Of a DNA stretch of 11,288 nt, positions 1-5,850 are shown one piece after another. Each line of letters begins with the position of its first letter. Position 1 is the stretch's first letter. Position numbers and translations under genes: made by a program. Source of the stretch: Bacteroidota bacterium (GTDB taxonomy: Bacteria > Bacteroidota > Bacteroidia > Chitinophagales > UBA2359); contig JAHDGP010000112.1 in NCBI GenBank assembly GCA_020627525.1, positions 1 to 11,288 of the forward strand. Reading direction: 5' to 3'. The notes under the pieces were generated by a model. The model was given only the letters and a program-made list of their open reading frames with translations. It was not told where the DNA came from and did no database searches.

Positions 1-284
1 GAGTAGCAAGTGTGTTGAAGAATATATAAATTGTAAGTACTTAAACCTACACTAATTGTTTTATTATTGAATAGACAAAGCAAACTTCTATTAGCTAATA
101 GGTTACCATAGAAATTTGTTGAATAAAACTCTTTGTAAAATGAACTAAATCTAAAATTAGAAATAAATTCAGCTATTGCCTTTTTTATAAATAAAACGAC
201 AACAAACATCATTTCTTTTACAAAATTGACAATACAAAAAGAAGTTATTGACAGAACATTATTGACTGTAGTTGTTTCTGACAT
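1..284 (-). CDS. Partial hypothetical protein, possibly membrane-associated, running off the left edge
   Basis: I read this frame directly: an ATG at 282-284 on the minus strand begins MSETTTVNNVLSIT and no stop occurs before base 1, giving about 94 open codons. In DNA this AT-rich, chance stops would be expected every 12-16 codons, so the frame is probably real. Residues about 12-36 are hydrophobic (VLFIKKAIAEF lies near the end of this stretch), suggesting one membrane segment. The rest is rich in Phe, Tyr, Asn and Ser. I recognise no family. The frame is also open for a few codons upstream of the chosen ATG, so the start is uncertain. The C-terminus lies outside the window. It is oriented like purA and lies downstream of it, with a gap of about 280 bases. 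Confidence 0.45.
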   Translation of the reverse strand, partial: MSETTTVNNVLSITSFCIVNFVKEMMFVVVLFIKKAIAEFISNFRFSSFYKEFYSTNFYGNLLANRSLLCLFNNKTISVGLSTYNLYILQHTCY

Positions 285-566
285 ATAGATTTTAGTTACA
301 ATAATAAAAAATTGTAAATGCTTGATAACAGAGAGCTTATTCAAAACTCAAGTACCAAATAACCACATACATAGTTTATAACTAATATGAAAATGGCGCT
401 TATTTTGGAGAGGATAGCATATCGCTATGCACCATTTTTTACGAGATGTAAAATTGAATGTTACAGAAACCTAATATATCAAAACTTGTAAATTATCCAC
501 ATTATATAGCAACAGGAATGAACTAAATGGCTAATAGAAATTTACATATTTAATAAAAACCAAGAT
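285..566. other. Intergenic stretch without a recognised gene
   Basis: All frames carry frequent stops here. The only structure I see is a weak 5-bp palindrome around 414-430 (GCATA / TATGC). There is no convincing rho-independent terminator after purA and no tRNA-like fold. The stretch probably holds the purA 3' region and the leader of the left-edge gene. Confidence 0.5.
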
Positions 567-1817
567 CTATCTAACTATAGTTTGCTGTCTTTTTGGACCT
601 GTAGAAACAATTTTTACAGGTACATTTAATTGATCTTCAATGAATTCAATATATTCTTTTGCCTCTTTTGGCAATTTGTTATAATCAGAAATATCTTGAT
701 CAAATTCAAAGCCTGGAAATTCTTTATAAACAGGAGAAACCGATTCAAGTTGACTAACAGTTAATGGGTAACCCATTAATTTTTCATTTAATTTGTATGA
801 TGTTGCGACCTTTATTTTTTCAATTCCTGATAAAACATCTAATTTAGTCAGTGCAATTTGCTTAAAACCGTTCAAACGGTTGGCGTACTTTAGTAATTCT
901 AAATCTAACCAACCACATCTTCTTGGTCTTCCTGTAGTTGTGCCAAATTCGTGTCCTACTTTTCTTATTTGTTCGCCCATTTCATCATTTAACTCAGTCG
1001 GAAATGGTCCGCTGCCGACCCGAGTAGTATATGCCTTTACTATTCCGACAGTATTGAGGTTCATTGGCGGAAATCCTACATTGGTAAACACACCACCTGA
1101 AATTGTATTGGAGGAGGTTACGAATGGATATGTACCATGACTAATATCTAACATGGTTCCCTGGGCACCTTCAAAAATTATTTTTTTGGATTTAAGGTTT
1201 TTATAAACAATTCCAGAAACGTCGCCAAGGTATTTTCCCAATTTGGGAATCAAAGGTAAATATTTTTCAAAAATATCTTTAGCACTAAAAAAACAGTTTT
1301 CGTATTGACTGTTCTTTTTTTCAACATTTATTTCAAGTAGATTTTTAAATTGATCTCGATCTAAAAAATCTACAAATCTAATTCCAGTTCGATTTATTTT
1401 ATCTGCATAACAAGGACCAATCCCTTTTCCTGTTGTACCAATTTTTTTATTCCCTAATTTACTTTCAGATGATTGATCAATTTCTTTATGATAAGGCAGA
1501 ATCATGTGACAGTATGGATCAATGGTAAGATCAATGTTGATTCCTCTATTTTCGATTTTTTCAATTTCTTCAAGCAAAACAAATGGGTCGATAACAACAC
1601 CAGAAGCAATACAATTTTTCTTACCCATCACAACGCCTGAAGGGAGCAAATGCAACTTAAAAACTTCTTCGCCAACAACAATTGTATGACCTGCATTATT
1701 GCCACCTTGAAAACGCACAATCAAATCAGCATCATTAGATAAAAGATCTGTTATTTTACCTTTTCCTTCGTCGCCCCACTGGCTGCCGATAATTATAGTT
1801 GGTGTAACTGTATTCAT
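567..1817 (-). CDS. purA: Adenylosuccinate synthetase
   Basis: This cytoplasmic enzyme joins IMP and aspartate using GTP to form adenylosuccinate, the first committed step from IMP to AMP. With the ATG at 1815-1817 it has 416 residues, close to the family's usual ~430. Visible signatures are the N-terminal GSQWGDEGKGK loop (residues 11-21, with the catalytic Asp in GDEGKGK), GGNNAGHT (about 38-45, catalytic His), KIGTTGKGIGPCYADK, EGAQGTMLDISHGTYPFVT and the GTTTGRPRRCGWLD segment that contacts IMP and GTP. The C-terminus TGPKRQQTIVR is typical of the family. The frame can be extended seven codons to a TTG at 1838, but the ATG fits the conserved N-terminus better. No Shine-Dalgarno sequence is seen. 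It lies 101 bases downstream of dprA on the same strand, so co-transcription is possible. Nothing is missing and it looks functional. Confidence 0.97.
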   Translation of the reverse strand: MNTVTPTIIIGSQWGDEGKGKITDLLSNDADLIVRFQGGNNAGHTIVVGEEVFKLHLLPSGVVMGKKNCIASGVVIDPFVLLEEIEKIENRGINIDLTIDPYCHMILPYHKEIDQSSESKLGNKKIGTTGKGIGPCYADKINRTGIRFVDFLDRDQFKNLLEINVEKKNSQYENCFFSAKDIFEKYLPLIPKLGKYLGDVSGIVYKNLKSKKIIFEGAQGTMLDISHGTYPFVTSSNTISGGVFTNVGFPPMNLNTVGIVKAYTTRVGSGPFPTELNDEMGEQIRKVGHEFGTTTGRPRRCGWLDLELLKYANRLNGFKQIALTKLDVLSGIEKIKVATSYKLNEKLMGYPLTVSQLESVSPVYKEFPGFEFDQDISDYNKLPKEAKEYIEFIEDQLNVPVKIVSTGPKRQQTIVR

Positions 1818-1918
1818 AGTTTTGGAATTATGCCTCAAAACTACTATTTACATATCGAATCACAAAATAATACATTTTAATTTTCAACAATTGAATTTAA
1901 AAGAATCTGCAATCATTG

Positions 1919-3028
1919 TCAGGACAATAATTCAAATTGAGAACCTGGAATCTTTTTAATGCAAGCTTTCATCTCTAAACTCAACAGGGTTGAAGCTGTT
2001 AGGCTGTAATTATAAGAGGACCTTTGATTTAATTCATCAATATGCAAAACTGATTTATCATTAAATAAGTCAATAATATGTTGCTCTTCTGTTGTCAATT
2101 CTATGAATAATGATCTTTGAATGTTCGCTTTTGGTTTGTCCTCCCAACCAAGTTCCGCTATTATATCTTCGGGGGATTCATACAAAATTGCCATATTGCG
2201 TTTGATTAACTTATTACAACCAATCGAAAATTTGTCATTCACTTTTCCAGGGATAGCAAAAATTGTTCTGTTATAAGAATGAGCTTGATATGCAGTTATC
2301 ATTGATCCTCCTTTCAAGCCTGTTTCAATAACAATCGTTGCATCTGACATTCCTGCAATGATTCTGTTTCTTCTTGGAAAATGATCTTTATCGGTGATAG
2401 ATTTACTATGAAATTCTGTCAACAGTCCACCAGAACTCACCATTTGTTTAGCGGTACTTTTGTGCTGTGCGGGGTAAATAACATCAAGCCCATGCCCCAA
2501 TACTGCAATGGTGTTTAGCTTGTTGTTTAGTGCAGCTTTGTGCGTATAAATATCTACACCATAAGCCAAACCACTTACAATACAGGGATTGAAAGAGGCA
2601 ATTCCTTCAACCATTTTATTAATTTGTTGAATGCCGTAACTTGTAACATTTCTAGTACCAACTACGGAAATAATTTTCTGTTGGTTAAATGAAAAATCGC
2701 CCTTAAAATAGAGTAAAATAGGACTATCTACACAATCATTTAACCTAGCAGGATATTCTTTGTCGAGATAAAATACGGGTTTTATATTATGCTGTTTGAT
2801 AAACTTCAGTTCCTGTTCTGCTCTTTTAAAATGTTTTTTAGAATGAATGTGATTGGCTAACTTATCCCCTATTCCAGGAATGGCTTTTAGTGATTTTTTA
2901 CTACTTTTAAATATAGCTGATACCGACCCTAAATAACTTATAAGGTTCTTAGCACTTTTACATCCAACTTTAGGAATAAGGGTTAATGCTATTCTTTCCA
3001 ACCATTTTTCCTCATCAATTTTGGTCAT
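1919..3028 (-). CDS. dprA: DNA-processing protein DprA
   Basis: DprA binds incoming single-stranded DNA during natural transformation and loads RecA; it acts in the cytoplasm. The 369 residues show the usual order. An N-terminal SAM/HhH-like region ends in IPGIGDKLANHI (about 50-61). The Rossmann-like DprA core has SVVGTRNVTSYG (121-132), VSGLAYGVDIYTHKAAL (151-167), GGLLTEF (200-206), FPRRNRIIAGMSDATIVIE (217-235) and GGSMITAYQA (240-249). A winged-helix-like C-terminal domain follows from about residue 305. The GTR and FPRRNRIIAG motifs that bind ssDNA and pack the fold are intact, and length is typical. The ATG at 3026-3028 is the only sensible start. It sits upstream of purA in the same direction. 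Presence of an intact dprA is compatible with competence but does not prove it. Confidence 0.96.
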   Translation of the reverse strand: MTKIDEEKWLERIALTLIPKVGCKSAKNLISYLGSVSAIFKSSKKSLKAIPGIGDKLANHIHSKKHFKRAEQELKFIKQHNIKPVFYLDKEYPARLNDCVDSPILLYFKGDFSFNQQKIISVVGTRNVTSYGIQQINKMVEGIASFNPCIVSGLAYGVDIYTHKAALNNKLNTIAVLGHGLDVIYPAQHKSTAKQMVSSGGLLTEFHSKSITDKDHFPRRNRIIAGMSDATIVIETGLKGGSMITAYQAHSYNRTIFAIPGKVNDKFSIGCNKLIKRNMAILYESPEDIIAELGWEDKPKANIQRSLFIELTTEEQHIIDLFNDKSVLHIDELNQRSSYNYSLTASTLLSLEMKACIKKIPGSQFELLS

Positions 3029-3488
3029 AATACAAATTCCTATTTTAATATTCTTTCAAATTCAACTCACTACACATATTTAAATCACTCAAACCACCAT
3101 GATAAAATTATGTGCACATTCTTATCAAAAATCAGTCATCTATTCTTAACTTTATACTTGTTAAGGATTGACTCAAAAATAATTCAGCGTCGATTGTCGA
3201 TCTGTTTTGATAATTTTCTTTTGCTTTTGTTCTTCGTTGTTTTGCTTCACCGAAGCTCGACTATGATTCAAAACATTGCTTAGAATAAAATCAAAGGATA
3301 AAACCAAATTCAGACACTTATTTATGAATCAATCCTAAACACTTACAGTATGATGTTTAGATTTAACTATTGGCTCTCTAAAATTGTCATTCTTTGAACC
3401 GCCTTCGTGGCTGCTGACTGATGATCGAGGTTCAATATTCAAATCGGAACATACTCTAATTAAATTTTACAACTTCTCTACTTATACA
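3029..3488. other. Gene-free gap upstream of the M1-like gene
   Basis: This stretch of about 460 bases lies between divergently transcribed dprA and the M1-like gene. It contains the inverted-repeat element at 3161-3339. The rest is AT-rich. The M1-like frame is open back to a TTG at 3384, but the 35 extra residues precede the signal peptide and look non-coding. I could not assign a clear TTG / TAnnTTTG promoter to either gene. Confidence 0.5.
3161..3339. mobile_element. Candidate MITE-like element with 22-bp imperfect terminal inverted repeats
   Basis: Bases 3161-3182 and the reverse complement of 3318-3339 match at 19 of 22 positions; the shared core is AGGATTGA-TCA-AAATAA with single mismatches at the dashes. 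The 179-bp element has no ORF of note and lies in the gap between dprA and the M1-like gene. Its interior differs in texture from the flanks: it has CG-containing words (GTCGATTGTCGATC) and a small CTTCACCGAAG hairpin. I find no clear target-site duplication. Known MITEs have this size and layout, so a non-autonomous transposon remnant is the simplest reading. A regulatory hairpin or structured RNA is an alternative. Confidence 0.45.
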
Positions 3489-4820
3489 ATGAACAAAGTC
3501 TATTTTGCAAGTCTGTTTGTTATTTTGTTTATCTATCAAGAATTGATGGGACAAGTAAAAATTGACTTTGTTTTCGATGCAAATCAGTCGCCAAACACCT
3601 ATCGCTCTTCCCAAAATCCGCATTACTGGAAAAACAATTTGCCCTTTGATGGATATTGGCAACAAGACACACATTACAGTATCGAAGCTTCTATTGATAC
3701 TTTTAACAACGAGTTAAAAGGAACTGCGCTTATTACTTACTGGAACAATTCGAATGACACATTAGATTGCATTTATATCAATAATCAATTTGGGAAAGGC
3801 AGAATTTTTCGCACAAACAAATGCACTGAAATTGGCAGCAACTTTAACAATAACATTTCTTTTACTAGTATTGATAATAACACAAAAATAAATTTCAACA
3901 AAAAAATATTACCAAATAGCTTTACGTTGTTTGAAATAGAATATACGGGAACCATTTCCTCTAATGACAATATTTACAAGGTTAAAAATATTTGCCCAAG
4001 GGTCTTACCTTATAGTTATAAATACGGATGGGAAATTTCCAACACCCCATTAAGTGATATTAATTTTCCCTTAGCTGCTTTTGATATAATTATTTTCACT
4101 CCGAAAAATTTAAAACTAGGTGGAAATGAAAATAAAATAATATTTCCAGACATCAGTAACAAAGGCTCTATTTCTTATTACAAATGGACCATTCATATTG
4201 AAAATAAAAAAAATTACTCATTTGTTTTAGGAAAAAATATTATTGCGAAAAAAGAAATAAACAATAATATTTCTATAAAATATATCAGTTCAAATAATAA
4301 AGAATCTGATCAAAAAACTAAAAAGACTACCAGTAATCAAATTCATTTTTTATCAAAATATTTTGGAGTTCTTCCCTCAAAAATATTCATTTCTTATCCA
4401 CAAACAAATGACTCTTTAAATAATTATTATACAAAAAAGAATATAGAAAAATACCTAGAAAAAATATACACAATAAGCAGCAAAGAAGAGGTTGTTTTAC
4501 ATACAAATTTAGTTGACTATATAGCTTATAGCATATTAAATAATGAAAAGTCAAATCCTGAAATAAAAGAAATAAATTTCTTGGGACACAAAATAGATTT
4601 AGACCCAAAAAGCAAGCTAGATGCTTCAAATATTTTCTTCCAAATTGATGATATTATAGGTACAAATGAAACCCTAAATTTGATTTCAAATTTTTATAAA
4701 AAATGGCGCTTTGCCAGACCAAATTTACACGAATTTGAGTCTTATCTAAACAGAAAGTATCCACAAATTTTCCAGAATGGAGCGATTAATTTCAAATCTG
4801 ATTTGGGGTTGAAAAATTAA
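3489..4820 (+). CDS. Secreted M1-aminopeptidase-like protein with degraded catalytic site (probable pseudoenzyme)
   Basis: From the ATG at 3489 the protein has 443 residues and starts with a signal peptide (MNKVYFASLFVILFIYQELMGQ). Residues 43-90 (NPHYWKNNLPFDGYWQQD, then HYSIEASID and TYWNNSNDTLD) match the opening block of Bacteroidota M1 metallopeptidases. CPRVLPY near 169-175 and YKWTIHIENKKNYSFVLG near 231-248 continue that likeness through the N-terminal beta domain. The core then decays: the exopeptidase motif GGMEYP appears reduced to ISYP (301-304), and HExxH aligns with TNLVD (339-343). The following YSILNNEKSNPEIKEIN (347-363) still tracks the family's YGILGSNERxHPWMDEGIN, with Glu361 at the third zinc ligand. 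About 200 catalytic-domain residues seem to be missing before a family-like tail, FYKKWRFARPNLHEF (402-416). It is Asn/Lys-rich. The reading frame has no stop, so it may still be expressed as a non-catalytic protein. Alignment is from memory of the family. Confidence 0.7.
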   Translation: MNKVYFASLFVILFIYQELMGQVKIDFVFDANQSPNTYRSSQNPHYWKNNLPFDGYWQQDTHYSIEASIDTFNNELKGTALITYWNNSNDTLDCIYINNQFGKGRIFRTNKCTEIGSNFNNNISFTSIDNNTKINFNKKILPNSFTLFEIEYTGTISSNDNIYKVKNICPRVLPYSYKYGWEISNTPLSDINFPLAAFDIIIFTPKNLKLGGNENKIIFPDISNKGSISYYKWTIHIENKKNYSFVLGKNIIAKKEINNNISIKYISSNNKESDQKTKKTTSNQIHFLSKYFGVLPSKIFISYPQTNDSLNNYYTKKNIEKYLEKIYTISSKEEVVLHTNLVDYIAYSILNNEKSNPEIKEINFLGHKIDLDPKSKLDASNIFFQIDDIIGTNETLNLISNFYKKWRFARPNLHEFESYLNRKYPQIFQNGAINFKSDLGLKN

Positions 4821-4853
4821 ACTATCCATAATTAAAAATCTTAATATTACTTT

Positions 4854-4887
4854 TTCTGGCAAGATTTTTGAAACTCATCACTTCAGT
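4854..4887. repeat. 34-bp direct repeat, copy 1
   Basis: This copy begins TTCTGGCAAGATTTTTG and ends CTCATCACTTCAGT. It differs from copy 2 at one base (A instead of G in TTTTGAAAC). It lies 33 bases after the stop codon of the M1-like gene, in a non-coding gap. Confidence 0.85.
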
Positions 4888-4952
4888 TCCAAATTTATAT
4901 TTACTTAAAATTGACTATCAACTATTTATAAAACTGCTTAAATACAATGAAT

Positions 4953-4986
4953 TTCTGGCAAGATTTTTGGAACTCATCACTTCAGT
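4953..4986. repeat. 34-bp direct repeat, copy 2
   Basis: This copy matches copy 1 at 33 of 34 positions, exactly 99 bases downstream. It is part of a 20-codon open frame starting at an ATG at 4947 (MNFWQDFWNSSLQ...) and stopping at 5007-5009, which overlaps the 3' end of the phosphoesterase gene on the other strand. In copy 1 the single base change makes a stop in the equivalent frame. The coding potential is unproven. Confidence 0.85.
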
Positions 4987-5005
4987 CCGATTATTTTTGT
5001 TCTTT

Positions 5006-5716
5006 TTAAATCGGTGGAAACCATGTTATAGCATCTACATTTTTTTCGAAAAACAGCTCATTGTTTGTCAGGTCGAAAGCACATAAATTTCCGAGGTCGC
5101 TTTTATAATTAGCAGAGTAGCAACCGCCGTCAATATTTATAACTTGATCTTTCTCTAAATCATCAAATTGATCTTCGATTTCGCTAACAGTAACGCGTGT
5201 ATGACCGTGAATGATGATTCTATTTCCCAGCCATTCTTTATTGATATTATCATGCCATCTTCTGATCCACAGAAGAGCTTCTGTGTCTTCTAATGGATTT
5301 TCTACATCAAAATTTAGTCCTGCATGAACCATTACGTATTTATCAGTGAGGTGGTAAAAAGGAAGTGCATTTAGAAAGTCCCAATACTTTTTATCTATAC
5401 CTAGAAAGTTCTCTACTTCGAAGCTGTCAATTACTTGTTGTCCGCCATTTCTCATCCATAATTCATAGCGTTTAGGGCTTTCTGAAGCACGGAGCATTAG
5501 CTGTTCGTGATTGCCTCTTAAAACAAGAATATCGGCTTTTTCAGCTTGTTTTTTCATAATCCAATCAAGCACTTGTTTGGAGGAAGGTCCTCTGTCTATG
5601 CAATCTCCTAAAATGTAGAGTTTGTCTTCATTGGGATTGTATTTTATGGTTTCCAATAACTTTATGAATGTTAGAAAACAACCGTGTATATCAGAAATTG
5701 CAATTTCTCTTTTCAT
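5006..5716 (-). CDS. PPP-family metallophosphoesterase (serine/threonine phosphatase or diadenosine tetraphosphatase-like)
   Basis: The 236-residue protein carries every signature of the PPP phosphatase fold with a two-metal site: SDIHGC (8-13, Asp9 and His11), GDCIDRGPSS (37-46, Asp38, Asp41, Arg42), LRGNHEQ (66-72, Asn69, His70), VMVHAGLN (128-135, His131) and IIHGHTRV (168-175). Such proteins hydrolyse phosphoserine/threonine or Np4N nucleotides. Sequence alone does not settle the substrate; the size resembles ApaH/PrpE-like bacterial members. No signal peptide is present, so it should be cytoplasmic. The ATG at 5714-5716 directly precedes the conserved first strand. It lies 134 bases downstream of the coiled-coil gene in the same direction, with a strong hairpin between them, so it is probably a separate transcription unit. 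Its stop lies 20 bases from the second 34-bp repeat. Confidence 0.92.
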   Translation of the reverse strand: MKREIAISDIHGCFLTFIKLLETIKYNPNEDKLYILGDCIDRGPSSKQVLDWIMKKQAEKADILVLRGNHEQLMLRASESPKRYELWMRNGGQQVIDSFEVENFLGIDKKYWDFLNALPFYHLTDKYVMVHAGLNFDVENPLEDTEALLWIRRWHDNINKEWLGNRIIIHGHTRVTVSEIEDQFDDLEKDQVINIDGGCYSANYKSDLGNLCAFDLTNNELFFEKNVDAITWFPPI

Positions 5717-5757
5717 AGGATGAATAAATTTATGAATAAAAATTTATCATTACATAG

Positions 5758-5786
5758 AAATCCCACCGCCTACGGCGGTGGGATTT
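5758..5786 (-). terminator. Strong GC-rich hairpin, probable terminator or dispersed palindrome
   Basis: A perfect 13-bp stem (5758-5770 with 5774-5786) encloses a 3-base loop; the core is CCCACCGCC / GGCGGTGGG. It stands out in AT-rich surroundings. It begins 65 bases after the stop of the coiled-coil gene and so is well placed to end that transcript. The T-run on the minus strand is short, being mostly inside the stem (GGGATTTCTATG); the plus strand side (GGGATTTTATT) looks more like a terminator tail. A dispersed intergenic palindrome is an alternative. Confidence 0.6.
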
Positions 5787-5850
5787 TATTCTATCTTTCA
5801 ATTAGGTGCGCCTCATAAATACGCTGTCCATTCATCATCAACTATTGCTT

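Noticed and set aside
411..431. Palindrome GCATA-TCGC-TATGC as a purA terminator
   Set aside because: The stem is only 5 bp, has no T-run in the minus direction, and lies over 130 bases past the purA stop.
793..1140. 115-codon plus-strand open frame inside purA
   Set aside because: It lies wholly antisense to the conserved C-terminal half of PurA and shows no family features.
3384..3488. N-terminal extension of the M1-like protein from a TTG start
   Set aside because: The added 35 residues would put the signal peptide in the interior; the ATG at 3489 places it at the start.
4853..4986. Possible CRISPR array from the 34-bp repeat
   Set aside because: There are only two copies, the spacer is too long (65 bases), there is no cas gene, and the repeat has no typical internal palindrome.
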